From assembly GCA_003342895.1 (NCBI GenBank), contig PTFA01000010.1:8375286-8439285 (forward strand): a DNA stretch of 64,000 nucleotides, given 5' to 3'. A model generated the notes under the pieces. The model was not told the DNA's origin. It searched no databases and saw only the letters and a program-made list of their open reading frames with translations. This document shows, one piece after another, positions 12,720 through 63,500 of this stretch (position 1 is the first letter of the stretch; each line of letters opens with the position of its first letter). A program made the translations under genes and the position numbers. This DNA is from Casuarius casuarius. Lineage: Eukaryota > Chordata > Aves > Casuariiformes > Casuariidae.

Positions 12720-15700
12720 CATGTACTATATATGGCACTTTGATAAGAAAAGTTCCCCAGTGTGTTCCGCAGCAAAGAAAATCACTCTAATGTTGCATCC
12801 TTCACACTTTCATCATAGATGCATAGAAATGCAGCTACTGTTACTGGCAAGTGTCATGGAGCTCGATGGGCACAGTAAAATGTACATGTGGTCTCTAACT
12901 GAAAACTTCAAGGTATTATGAAGCCCTAACAATGCCTTTTTTTTCCACACTCTACTTTGCTGTGATAAATATTTGTTACAATATACTTCAGGTTACATTA
13001 ATCATTTCTGAGTAAAGCAAAGCCACACATATGAATCTTGTATTGTACTCTGCAAAAAAGAGACATTCCTAGTAACCTGTTTCTTATACAAGACTGATAT
13101 TCTCACCCATACATCTTTGGGTCATCTGACTCTGGTCCATGAAAAATTCTATCCTGACTCTAAGATTCTATAAAATGCTTAGAAAAATCAGTTAATTTTT
13201 TAGAATTTAATGATATCAAATGTTGTACTTTTGTGAGACCTTCTGTTACCAAAAAACCTCAGCTCTTTTATTTAGGTCTTTTCCATTAGATTTGAACCAT
13301 CTGCTGCATAGAAGCTTACATGATATACGCACTTAGTTTTATTTTGACAGTCTTCAGTGGGCTGTTACAATATAGTCTGTATTCCAGAAAAGAACATATA
13401 ACCACAATACCAAGTTGAGCCTTTGGGGGTTGGTTAAGTTTCTCATTAAACTGATGTTTGAATACATTTAGCATTTTTCCTCAGGGTGGCAACTTGCCAA
13501 TTTAACATTGAGGAAATTCAGATGCTTATAAATTAAGTTTATAAGTAAGTTTAATGAAATGACAAATTAGATTTCGAAAACTGAAACTGCAATTTCTGTC
13601 TCTCATTGTGTTATAGTGCAGTGCCCTCTACTGGCCAAATGCCTTCACCTAAGAATGAAAAAAAAATTCTTTGAAAAACTCCATCCAGACTAAAAAAAAC
13701 AACCGACCAAACACACACACACAGAAGCAGTGTCAGATTCTTAGAAAAGGTTACTACATAATAGCATCAATTTATACTAATGCTATCTTTGCTTTCTTTT
13801 TACGTGGTAATAAAATAGTTTGATGCTGAAATAAATCCTGAAACAGCCCTTTTAAAGAGTTGACAATACTGAAAAAAGGAGGCCCTAAGACCTGTAACTT
13901 AATATGAAGCCTTATAATGGCAAAGCATAGGACCACAACGGCAATTACTACTGTCCATTGAATTTATCACTATTTTACCTTTTTCAGTGTAGAAATGACA
14001 GACACTCATCTAAATTTCTCTTTCCTGCAACTAATAAAGCTCTTGAACTCAGTGGGCAGAACTAGCTTCATCAGTACTATATTTATTAGATGTACCTGAG
14101 AGAGAGGATTAGTGAGCATCAAGAATCAGAATGAGATAGATGGAAGCAAGATATAAATATCAACCACTTCATCCTTCTTTGGTGTCACTGTACATTGCCC
14201 ACTTAGCTTTTCATCTCTCTCCCTCCCTTCCTTTTATGCTTGTTTCAGAAATATGGACGAAACATAAATGCTATGAAGGTAGGCAAGCTGCAACATCTTC
14301 AAGAATATTTTGCACTCTGCCTAACCCTGCTGCTCTCATTTTGCCAACCTATACAATCCTCTCAGTCATTTTACCTCTTATAATACCATTCTCTTCACTA
14401 GCTGTTCATAGCAGTATTGCTTTCCAGCTTTCTCCAAAACCTGTATTAATTGAATGACAATATGGGCAACATTTATATATTGCACCAAGTGCCTGAGCAT
14501 GCTTTCAAAAATTAAGAACAACAGTATTTTAAAGTAATCCATGAACATGTGCAAATGGACAATAGATAGTCCAGTGCATCTAGCTCATGAGTAGAGACCC
14601 TACCTGTCCCATTCAAACTCAGCAATAACAGCTTTGTTAATAAGAGCTTTCAGTAGACTCAGTTACCCTACACGTGATCACTATAATTGATCTATTGGTA
14701 TTCGATACACTAGATTTGTTGGTGATTAGGTAAACAGTTTCTTTAGTGAGACTGAAAGTGATAACTGCATGAGAAAGTTTTGATATCAATGAGAAGATAA
14801 ACGGTGCTTGTACAGAACCCCCCCCCCAAAAAAAAAAAAGAAAAGAAACAGAAGAGATTTACACTATGCTTTGTATCAAGAGTTGTTGACTGCTGGGATT
14901 TTCAAGCAGAGTCAAAGCAGATGAATACAAAAACACTCCTAGTCCTTGGTGAATACCTCCACTGCCATCTACAGATGGATAGAACAACTGGAAGATGGAA
15001 ATAAAGCTGAAAGATGAATTTAACACCTTTTTTTTCAAGTGCTGACCAATACCTTAGAAAGGGACGTACAGACCATTTTATTTGATAACTGTTGATGGAA
15101 GCTTTAAGTTGCTTAAGTTTTATAATTTCTTCCATTCACTTCATGTAAAATGTCTTTGGTAGTGGGCAATGGAGGAAACTACTTATATTTCATACCTGCA
15201 AACTTAAATAAATTGCTTGCACTAGAAAAAAATAGCCTAATATTGTTCCTGAATTTGCTTTTAAGGAGAAAAGTCAGATGCCAAGACTAATCCAGAAGTA
15301 TCTTCCTTTGACTATAGTTGTGTGGATTAGCAACTACTATGGTGTTCTCCTTTCCAGGGAACAGGAGTGCTGTTTCCACCTTGCATCTGCAGTCCCCAAT
15401 TCTGGTAAAGGGGGGAGCTGCTTTGGTGCTTTATTCCTGTGGGCGAAACAAATTTCTTCACGACTTGGAGTGAGCACAAATGCAAACAGAAAAGAGTCCG
15501 TTCTTTGCCTTCCTTATGCCTCAGTTCTCAGACTTTGATTCATCACAGAAGATCCATTTGTGATCTTTTGTATCAGGATTCACAGATCCTGACACAGCCC
15601 AAAGCATTCAGTCATCCTCACCCCAGACTCTTAGTTTCTCCTGTTAAAGCAGAGTGCTACACTGCAGGCCTTAAGGTTATGTGGCCCATGTCTCAGGCCT

Positions 15701-15730
15701 GTGTTTCCTTCTACAGCTTTTAGCAATCAG

Positions 15731-15778
15731 TCATTTCCTCTCTTTTCTTTTCTTTCTTTTTCTTTTTCTTTTTTTTTT
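15731..15778. repeat. Pyrimidine (CTTTT)n tract
   Basis: An imperfect run of CTTT and CTTTTT units ending in a T run. In transcript sense it is a purine tract. Simple sequence without known role. Confidence 0.85.
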
Positions 15779-16247
15779 AAGCAGAAATTCCCACTTCCTC
15801 TGATTGTGCAATAGCCACATCCTAAAGCTGAGTTGTTCTGCTAATCATTTTGCAGATAAGATCTCTCATACAACCCAAGAGCTGTTTTTGATGCTATGAG
15901 TTTAACAGAAAACAACTGGAGGAGGGGGCAGTGGATATCTGGTTGCTTCCACCTTCAGATCTCAACCTATGCTTCTATCACACCATTTTAAGGATTCAAA
16001 CTGAAATAGTAAACCATGTGTACAGCCATGTTACACATGGATTAGGTCACATGAAAGCTACCAATCTGTAGCAGAAATCCTTTCTAAGCTTTTGCACAGA
16101 ATTGTTTTAGCTAGAATTGTGTTAAACACAGTTCCCTAACATGATGCAACTATGTTGTGGATGGGGCCTCAAAGAAGAGCAACTGTTAGTCTCACTCTCA
16201 ACCCATGAAAAGTAATTAAGACCCCACTTTCCTGTGGGGAACAGGTG

Positions 16248-16275
16248 TAGCTATCACTTCCCTGGCAGCCTGTTC
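16248..16275. mobile_element. Possible short CR1 3'-region trace
   Basis: CACTTCCCTGGCAGCCTGTT followed by CCAACT resembles the CR1 stretch common in birds (CCTCCCTGGGCAGCCTGTTCCAG). An upstream TGGATGGGGCCTC at about 16157 also resembles CR1 but is separated by about 80 bp. The match is short, so it is only suggestive. Confidence 0.25.
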
Positions 16276-19200
16276 CAACTAAAGAGTTATTACTACAGCT
16301 GTTCAGCTGACGGCAGTTACCACTGATGACAGTCATTGTATGTGGATCTCACCTTCTAAAGGTTTCCTCCCAAGAGAGTTGACGTGATGACTGCTGAACT
16401 GCAGCATTACGCTGCTTTCTGCTAAAAGAGACCAACTGACATTTACCTTTGCATGACCTTAGTGAGCTACAAAGTGCATACTCAACCACAGTTGCTTAAC
16501 CGTGCTGACATACAGAATGTCTAACTCTTGCTTTTTCTTACACTGTAAAGAGCTTTAAACACCACAGTTTTAAACCACAGAACTCTGAAAAACAAAAACA
16601 GGATGTCTGCTTTTAAAGCTGGGGCTGTGGATATTCTTCCTGAGACCGTGCTATCTGGGACCAGGCTGGTGTAATCTTTCAATGCAGCCTATTGGCCAAA
16701 TTCTCTCTTTCCTGCTGGAAGGTTAACTCTGGTGCATGATAGAAAATATTTTCGTATTTTCATGGCCAAGCGTTGTTGTCATCACAGTCTGCCTAACAAT
16801 AGGGCCAGCTGGAGACACACACAAAAATTAAACCTTATATAAAGCTGTGTTCAGTGGTCTCCTACACCCATGCAAAGCTCCAATGCAGCCAGGGAGGATC
16901 TGGAAAGAAGGATAGTATTTGCACAGCTTCAGTATGAAAACACTGATAAATGCAGATTGCCTGTAGTGGGTGTTCTCCCTCACAGAAGATGCCCGCAGTT
17001 TTCCTGGACCATTGTTGGTCCATAGCTCCTTGATAAATCACCCAAAATGTTTCAAGGCAGCAAAATCTTTGCCCCTTCCTTTTCAGAGTATCCGTTCCCC
17101 TTGGATGATCAACAGGCACTGGATTTGTTGCATGTGACAACTCCATTTAGTGGCAGGGTGCACAAATTAATATACTCTACCTCCTCTCAGTTACTGCAGT
17201 TTTAAACATGCAATTGAGGGCCAACAGATGCAGATTCTCTGAAGAGACAAGAACATACCAAGAAAAATGAAAAGAAGCAGTGAGCAAAGGAGCAAGCAAA
17301 GGCTATCTGAAATAGGATAGCTCGGCAGCTTCCACACCAGCAATCACTGCAAGTCCACAGCTAGCATCACGAGCCTCCCAACGGGCTTTATGCTGGTAGC
17401 AGTAGTCTTTTGTATCACGTTTCAGCTCTGTCCTTTTGGAGAGGGTTCCCTTCCAGCCAAATAAGTTCTTAGTTGCTGCAGGCTGCAGTCACCTCCAGCT
17501 TCCTTGTGCAGAGGTAGCTTAAGACTTCATTAGCCCTGTGAGACTAAGGCATAGAAGGACATCTCCACTCCTCTCCAGCACTGTTGCTGTTCCCTGTAAG
17601 CAGCTCCCTCCCTTACAAGATCCTCTCTGCTACAGCATTCAAGTGCATACAAATGTTTGTTACAACCTACACAGGACCTCAGCAAGCTGCTTGCTCATGC
17701 CCATCATTTTAACTTCTATTTGTCTTTTTCTTCCTCAAGAGGGGTTTAGATAGTCCAAGAATACCTTTTAGTGAAAGTCAATAGGACTTGTATTTGACTG
17801 TCTTGCATCTCAGTCAAGCTCCATATCCATCCCCAAAGGCTGTGTCACTTAACACAGGTAAAGCACATCTCAGCTGTAATTCCAGTTTGAACAAGCTTTT
17901 GGGAGAGGCTGATCTTAAATGTTCCAATTAGGATGAAGCATTAAAGATCCATTACTGCTTGGCCCCTGCTCTCATTTGGAATGTGCATTTCTCCTCCTTT
18001 CTTTCTTTCTGTCACATACCAAATTTACATATACCTTGAGAGGTTTTATTTGCATTTGTGTTGCCTATGGACAGAGATCAAGGATCAGCAACCTTATCCT
18101 CCTACTCATCTTACAGGCCAGAATGACATGAGCTCTTTCCTCAGGGGACATTGTAATGCATATGGTAGGCTGCATCAGATAGATAAAACACCCTTGCTGA
18201 AGATGGACAGGGGACAAGTAAGACTTAACAAAAAAAGCAGACAGCACAGCACTTGCTTAATCAGTGCCATTCAGAGTAATCTCTTACCTCTTTCACTAGT
18301 AACAACCTGTTACAAAGATACAGGAATTTACCGTGTATCCTAGTTTTACAAGCAGGCCAGGCTTTAAGTCACATTGTGTGCTTGATTCTACACCAGGCCC
18401 TCTGGCCTTCTCTCAGAACATCTATGTCCATACAGTAGGAAATTAGAAAGAAAGAGAGACTTCAAGATAAAACATCATGGAGAAAGAAGTGGTACCATAC
18501 ATTATGCTGAGGCACTGAGTCCAGTGGAATGAAAAATCCATCTTTAAATTATTTGATTTTACAACTTCTGCCAAAAAAAAAAAGGGAGATATAAAGAAAG
18601 TGCCTATATTAGCAAGAAGATAAAAGTGAGAAAAATTAATGTTTTACCTCTAAAAATAACATACTCAAGATTTAGATCTCAGAATTTGCTCTAAACATGT
18701 GACTTAATCTTCATACTGTTACCAATATATGTAGAAGATTAGCCCTAATGACCAAGCAAATGTGCTGTAACTGGTCAAATATTATCTGTCTTTTTGTAGG
18801 TTTCATAGCACAAACAAAATATCACTTTACAGTCTCTCTATTCATTGATGGAGTCATCTTCTAATTGCTCAGCAGAATTTGAAAACTGGGTAAGTAAATC
18901 ATATATGATAAGGTAGTCTTGGCACTTACTGTTAAAAAATGAAAACTACTATTCATCAACTGATTCAAATTAATCAAGTCTGACAGTATTTATGATGAAA
19001 TAAATGTGTTAAAAATCTAGTAATCTCATTCATATTTCAACTTTGGACAACTCAGCCAGTATAAATCAACGTACCTCCACTGAAGTCAACAACTACAAGA
19101 CATTTTTACCTCTCAGAACCTAGGCCTGAGGTATTCACAGCAAGAGCTTCTGACAGCAACAGAATTGCATAGGAAATATGCCGCCTTTGTTCCCTAGCTC

Positions 19201-21824
19201 AGGGAGGCTGCATTTTTCCACAGTTTTATCTGGATCTCTGAAAACTGAAACGTCATGCCAACTATCCAAAGCAGCTATATTTGTACAGAAAGCTATGTTA
19301 CACTTGAGCTCAATTTGCAAACTTTCTGGTTGTTGTTTTTTTTTTTTTTTAAGGACATCTTCCTTTTTCTACCACAAGAACATACTTCCTCTAAGCTTGC
19401 ATGGATCACCAATAATAGAAATCTAATATTGGAAGTATTAACCACTGAAACCTGGGCAGTGCTGCAGCCCCCTGAACTGGGTTGCTCTCACTCAAGACAC
19501 ATTCTCAAGTAGTGATATCAATAGTTTCCAACCAGCCTGACGCATTTTACCGAGTAACCACTGTAGTAACTGTCAGAACTAATGCACATGTGCAGGTTGA
19601 TGCAACAGAGGTTTGTCCAAGGTACCTGGGCTCAAGTGCAGTAACTCTGTTCTCCTGGGACAAATCTGCCTCCCCACACAACCTTTTGCGTAAGTCTTGA
19701 TCAGACTACCACCAAAAGTAAAGGTTACTGTAGTTAGTGAACATCTCTCCTGTCATCTGTGTAGCACAGAGGATTTCAAAAGAATATGCTGTTTGTGTTA
19801 CAGAAAAAAAACCAAACTTTACAGCTGTAGGCCTGATGTTTCATGTTTAATAATCAATATGGCAGCCAACAAAATTTAAAAAATGACCAGTTACAGGCTT
19901 TGAAATAAAGACTTACTGTGAGCTTGATCTAGTAACTCATATACTTGTTGAAGGCAAGGAAAACTTTGCCATTTGGCAGCTTGACAAAGTCGTGCTAGAC
20001 TTCACAAAGAAGTTCCTCATGTGAGATTGTCATCATCAGCAGCATATTATCATTAAATGTTATGTGAAAGCCATGTTTTCACATATTTTGCAAACTGAGA
20101 AGGTTCACTAGGTGTACACTTTCAGCTGAACTGTACTCTCAGAAGAATTTTTGCCTAATTCATTGACTGCACCATGACTCTTGAATCAAGATTTGTCTCA
20201 CTTATAAAATGTCTCACTAATCAAATCCTGATGAGTTAAACCCAATTCCATTACATAGTTCATTACAAACAAACATACAACAAACATACAACGACATACA
20301 AAAACAAAGCCACTACTTAATGCCAGAACATGAAACAATGTCCTCACGTGAGCAAATATGAATAACTGTTCATTCTAATCAGGTAAACAAGCAGAATAAA
20401 AGTGGACCTTTTAAGAGAAAAACAAAAAAAGCTTTCCCCATCACATATTCCAAGGCACACTACAACATGTATGAATGCTTACCTGCTTATACTTCTGCTA
20501 AAAGACAAGACAAACAAGCACATTAAGTATACCTAATATTCTGATTAGAAGACCCATGCATATCACGCAAATACAGTGTTAAAATTATCTTAATATTTAA
20601 ATTAGAAATGGCAGTTTAAAAGAAGATGCATAAGTAGGCTTGTTCTGTATTTGTCCAAAGTAGTTCACCATTTGAATAATGAAATGCTGCATTTCTACCC
20701 AGCAATCGGGACACCTCTTAAATTAATTAATCTTTGTTTCAGTGGCACATTAAGTAGAATTTCAAGCGTATAAAAATGGTATTATCAGTGACAAAAGTGA
20801 AAACCAGCATACTAGACTTCAAAAACATGAAACATTACATGAAATGGTAATTTGCTTCGTTTTTATGTAGTACCTATAGAACTTTATAGTACATCTATAG
20901 CTTTTTTATCCTTATGTTTTCTGCACATTTAAAGTTTATTACAGATATTCAAAAGTTAAAATTTTTATATACGTATGTAGTACATCTTAGAATTTAATAA
21001 TTATTTTAGCAATTTTCAGTTGCAAGCAAGTATGTTCCATTTATATGCTCCTAACATTCACATCAAAAACAATTAATAATATATTATTTTAAACATTGTA
21101 ACATATTACTTCAACACTGTGCACATTTTAAATTTTTTCATGTGTATATTTCATCAGCTTTCTACCATTCCTTTTCATATTTTCCACCCAAGAGAGAAAT
21201 ACATTTAAACTCTAATATGATCTGGAAATGCAAGTACAGTTTGCAAGGTGCATTAAACAGAATAACATACAATAACACCAGCTTTCATGTACTAAACAGT
21301 AGAAATATTATAATTGTTTCTGTCCAAATGCAAAACCCCTTGCTGTACTAGCAAAAAAAAAAAAGCTCAACTTAAATAGAATAGTTTATAATTCTTCTAT
21401 TTGAAGAAAGGTCCAAAGTATATTATTTTGGGAAATTACAAGCATAACAATATCCTGTATAAAAGCATACTATAATTACTGTTCATTTAACACATGTATC
21501 ATCTGCATGAGTTACCTGGCAGAAGATAAGCATATAAAGAGAAAGAAAACATGTAAAAAGCAACCACACTACAGATTGAAACAGCTTTACTTTCAAATTC
21601 ATTCTGAATACCATTATTTGTATTTTTCCCTGACTGAAGACAAGCAGCATAATTTCAGAAATGTGTTGCAATTGGAAAATCCATCGCTTGTAATAGTCGT
21701 TTTGAAAGATTCCTATATGAAAATATTCTTTTTAGTCTTCTTGAAATACCTTCCAACAGAGCTGGGATTTTACTGGGGCCCCCCAATACACTGGCAGAAG
21801 TGGAAAGAGTTGAATTGTCACAAA

Positions 21825-21840
21825 CCCCTGATATCAGGGG
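21825..21840. repeat. Perfect 16-bp palindrome
   Basis: CCCCTGATATCAGGGG reads the same on both strands. It is unusually GC-flanked for this AT-rich intron. No recognised binding factor. Confidence 0.85.
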
Positions 21841-23844
21841 GGTATCAGTTGCCATTTTATGACATTTCTACCCCTACGCAGATATCCTAAAAGAACTTCA
21901 AGAGTCTTTTAAATCTACTTTTTCCTCTAGGAAATACAAATTTCAGTGATTCCTTTAGATCCATCTGCAGCTTCTCAGAAGAAAAAAAAAGGCCACAAGT
22001 CCAGTTCTCTCTCTCACTTGCACTGGCACGCAGTGACCAGTTTATGTTGGCTGTACGTAGCCCAAAAAGATAATTTGTCTACACACGGTTTGCTCCTAAC
22101 TGCTTCTTTCCTCCAAGGTCCCCTTGGAAGCCTGCTGCATGCTGTATTAATTGCTCTGGCCACCTGCTCCTAAATGCCATTTTTCCCAGTGAAAAACCCT
22201 TCAGCCTTTCCTAAACCAGAAACAAATCTACTGAATTTTAGTTTGATGACAAATCTGTCATATAGTGAACTCCACTCACATCCATGTGTAGAGAGCTTTC
22301 ATCATACATCCACCCTGATGAGCTAATATGGAATAGTTGGAGAAAAAAAAAAAATCAGGAAATCACATTATTCTGAGCACAACTCCAGTTTTCCTGTAAA
22401 TCTGTGTGTGCCAGTTTCCTAATATACTGTAAGAACCAAATGAAACAAAAGGCATGCAAGTTTAGTGTATAACATTCTTTTCTTTGTCCTGCATTTTTAA
22501 GCATTTTAGTATGGTGTATATTCTGTTAGACTGACAAACACGCTGAACATGTATTTCTTATTATTCTTTTAGGTAACTTTGCACTGAAGTCGCATGAACA
22601 TTTTCCTGCAGTAGAGTACCCATCAAATTATTGTCAGCCCAGTGATAGGTGAAATAGAGATCTGTGAATCTAACATGCAAGATTTTGCCTTTTAAGTTCT
22701 TTTCCCATTCCTGGAAGAAAAAAAAAAACCCTCATACACAAAGTCTTTTCCAATGTTGTATCTAAGAGAAGTCAGTCAAAGCTTATTTCAGTTTTAAAAA
22801 AGCAATATTATACTCAAATATTTCCCAAAGGGTTTTCCCAACAATAATTCCATACTTTCTTTTGCAAGTGTGAATATGGTCAAGGTTGTCACTGACACTA
22901 ACATAACGTCCAAACCACTAGTTAGACCTTCATGGGTTTTTATCAGTTGTACCGTGCCGTTAGGCCATACACAACTGCTAACCCATAAGTTTTATTCAAC
23001 GATGTTGTTTGTGTCAGTTTATGCATGTAAAATAAAACCTTAGGATGATAATTGGATGCTCTGCTCTATCCAGTCCTTGCTGCATCTTCTAATACTCTGC
23101 CTCACATCTGAAATTGACTCCAGAGTCCCTAACCTCAACACTGAAATTGTACATTATAAGACAAAAGCATCGATGTCACTCAAGGCCCTGTCTTAAGACA
23201 ATAATATAGAGGCATCCTGCATGCATAACCCACTTCTTTCAAGGAATACCATCATAGGCATTTGCCAAACCCAATACAAGCAACATGAGAGATCATTCAA
23301 CAACTGCAGTGAACTCGCAATAATGTGGATGTTCTGTTCTGGTCAATACAGGCAGCAGCAGTACCTCTTTAAGAATTCTACTTTCAAATTTTTGGTTTAT
23401 CATTTCCTTACAAGAATGCCTTCTTTGTCAAAACATTACACTTAGTGTAGCCTTTCTGTATTTATACATGACCGTTTCATTCAATATTACACATATTAGG
23501 AGATCTTTAAAGATCCGACTGATTCAGAACTCTGCAAAGTATAAATCTACCTATGAAATGCAATCTCAGGAACCATTTTGTCTGCCACAAAATGTAAAAC
23601 AAGACACACACGTCAAAATTGCAAGCCACCCATCACAGAACAATTCTCCTTCCAAATGGCAGATGACCTCCATTGAACTTAAAAACCCAACTTGAAGCCC
23701 ATAGAAATGTTCACATACAATTACATAAGATCAAGCATGTAATAGCTTCAGGTGTACCCAAAGAATACTCTTATTCAGAGATGAGTCTTCCTCACCATTA
23801 ACAGACATTTATATTATTGCGTAAAAAGCTATTATTTCACTTAC

Positions 23845-60593
<36,749 letters not shown>

Positions 60594-63500
60594 CTATTAA
60601 AAGAGAAGAAACAGGTACATCAGGCTTAAATCATAACTTGATTGGAACCCATTATAATTTTTTTGGCATCACAATAGCAATATTAATAAATTACATTTCA
60701 AGTATGAAATTTGTTTCCAGCAAAATAGATAAGTCAATGACTTCTTTTCATATTGGACTAAAAAAATTCAACAAGAAGCAATCACTTTCATAAAATCATT
60801 TGGACAGCTAAATGTTGGGTGGCACATCTCTCCTGTTTAGCCTCCCTTGAACATAAATTGTTCCATTTATTAACCCTTCAAAGTACCACATATTAGTTCA
60901 TTTTAAAACTAGTAAAATATTTGAGCATACTTTTCATAAAGTGCTTGTTCTAAAGCTGTGAAGATTAAAAACCAACAACAGAACAAAACAGATGCCTGAG
61001 CCCATTCCTGAGAGATAACCATGTGTTTGTCTTGTGGCTGACCATATCAAAGCAATGAACTTGTATAGCTTATATTCAAATTGCTTAAGACTGAATATTG
61101 ACGCATTACCAGTATCATCTTAAGATACTACAAAATATTTTAGACAAATATAACCCCTTCTTCAGCCATGAAAAAAAGACCAATTTCTTGCAGAGTATAC
61201 AGTTTGATTGCTAGGCCAGCCTATTAGAAAGCATTTCTGTTAAGGCATGATACACTGCTCGTGAATGACAGTTTCTATATATCTTTGAGATTTGGATGCC
61301 AACAGTGTATCAAAACCAACATGATGATGCAACTTAAACAGGATCATTCAGATCTTCTGGATAAAGTGTTCTCCATCATTTAAGCAAGCCATAGTGTGGT
61401 GTTAGAGCTTTACAAAATGTGTAAAGCTTAAAAAAGCAGCACTACATCATTATAAAAATCAGTTATTCATGTATCCTTCAGGGATATCCAATATCTAATT
61501 TTGAGGGAAGTTAAAGTAATTAAAATAAAGTTTACAATCTTCAACTGTTTACATACTCCAGCTTTTCCCTTGCTCATATTTAGCCATATTCATAATCAAA
61601 CACTGTAGTACTACATCTTCATCAGCATCTTCCTTAAACTGAGGGAGTTTTCTTTCTTTCCTTGGATCCAAACCAGTATGAGAATTTTAAAAATTCCCAT
61701 AAAATAAATTTAAAAATCAAAACCTGTCCAAGAAGGATTCCCTTTCTTTATAATGCATGCCAGATTTTCACAGATCATTTGTAACATTTCACCCAAGTTT
61801 CTTAAACTCTACTAGGAAAGGTTCAAGTTTTATAATACAAAATTCCCTTCATGGAGTTTTGTAACACCCCTCTTCCCCCTGTGTAACAGCTTTCTGGGGA
61901 AACATAGCTCTAGTAACTAGTGCTTGCTTGCAGCAGCAGGAATCTAGACTATGCATACCCTTTCTTCTTATATAGCACCAACAAGAATGTAGACTCAGCA
62001 AGTTTTTAAACCAATAAAAACTTTGCACAAAGCAAAGTAGGTGTCTTTTCTCTAATCACTTAATAATGACCTAAAAATGAATTTCAATAGCATTTAGTTA
62101 TTGTCTTTCCATCCATGCCTTAACTTTTCTGTAGGTCTGTTTGCTAAATGAGGCAGCTGAAAGAGGAAATGAAACTTGGATTTTCAGTAGCTCAGATTTC
62201 TACTCTCATCACCATCCTCTCATCATCTTGTTCTCTAATGATAATGGCACACTGTATTTGTAGGTATGATCTCATTACTCTAAGCATTTAGAAGTTCTTT
62301 GTATTTACATTTACAGTTGCTAGTGCTATGCATTTCCCTAGTTTTCCACAATTTTTTGATCTGCCTAAACAATATTCCTCAATGCAAGAGGAAATTTTTT
62401 AATATTTGTAAGTTCAGGGACCCACAGAGAATTACAAAAGCAACAGAAACTAGTTCTTGCTCCCTACTTGCAAAAGCAACACTCTCCTTAACTCTCTAGG
62501 AGATGATGCAACTTCCTACCATATCAATAGAAATCTTTTAGCTATCCTTGGTACATTGCTTACATCTCAGATACTAATAGAAGTCACATGTAATTGAGGA
62601 ATGGTCATCACTGCTTTCCAAATTTTGTCTCAGAAGAGACAGAGTGTGAACAATAATTGGAAAACTTAAGTGTTGACTTTTTGAGAAGCAGGCAGAAAAA
62701 TATGCTTTTCAGAAGTGTTATGCAGAGTCTCATGAGTGATATTTCAAAGTGGCTGAAACATCACCAGAACTACTTCAGTCATTTCACCATTGACACCTCT
62801 CAGTTCCAAGTCCTGTTCATCTAAAGATTGAACTCTTTTAAACTGTAGCCTGGATTCAAAGGCAATTTCCTTAGACTGATTCTAAATATCAAAATAGCAA
62901 ATATATGCAAAGACAAAGTGCTACTTGCCTGTATTTAATTATTAGCAACAGTAGCAGCAATCTAATACATAGTGCATTTAAGAGACAACATAGAAGACTA
63001 AAATAGTATATGCCTCAAGAAATATAGATGGAGTGTTGTCTACCAGTACCAATAGGATGAACTGATACATCATCTTAAAGCAGGGCTTTGCAGAAGTTAG
63101 TCCTTAAAACTCCAAAAAGATACTCATATTAGCATCAATTTGTTATAGGTAAGAGCTGAAGAGTAAAGAACACTGCTTAATATAAATGATGACTATTTTC
63201 AGAGGAAGCTTTCAAATATATATATGCAAAAGAAACAAGAACAAAGCATATGTGCCCATAGGTAAATTTTAATTTTGAGAGACTTAAGTCACATTTAACT
63301 TGGACAACTTTATATTGTGCGGGACTTGCTGTAACTGAAAACATAAAATTCAGTACATAAGAAAAAACCCTCAAACCCACAACTAATCAGTGACCCCCTA
63401 CTACAAGCAGTAGGAGGGCTCACAAAGCAAGATGAGGAATAAGTAGTAGGCTCATAAACTGGGGCAGGATTGGTTAACTCCATTTTTCAGTGAGCTGCAT

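Larger units (their letters stand above)
1..23844 (-). other. KCNQ1: KCNQ1 intron 11 (5' part only)
   Basis: Non-coding sequence downstream of exon 11 in the transcript. I searched for exon 12 (start of helix B, similar to [20 protein letters not shown]) and did not find it, so the intron is at least 23.8 kb. In placental mammals the matching intron contains the KvDMR1 CpG island and the KCNQ1OT1 promoter. Here the sequence is AT-rich and CpG-poor with no CpG island. Contents I can support: a tandem 19-mer at 1597-1634, a microsatellite block at 4653-4800, a possible MIR/L2 trace at about 5478-5572, a short possible CR1 trace near 16252 and several homopolymer or pyrimidine tracts. No other gene was found. 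Confidence 0.9.

Noticed and set aside
21507..21890. 127-codon plus-strand open frame, the longest outside the exons
   Set aside because: The composition is that of AT-rich intron, and no family similarity, Kozak context or splice context was seen.
1..23844. Search for KCNQ1 exon 12 (helix B start)
   Set aside because: No match to the reverse complement of the conserved [10 protein letters not shown] coding stretch was found. The exon presumably lies beyond position 1.
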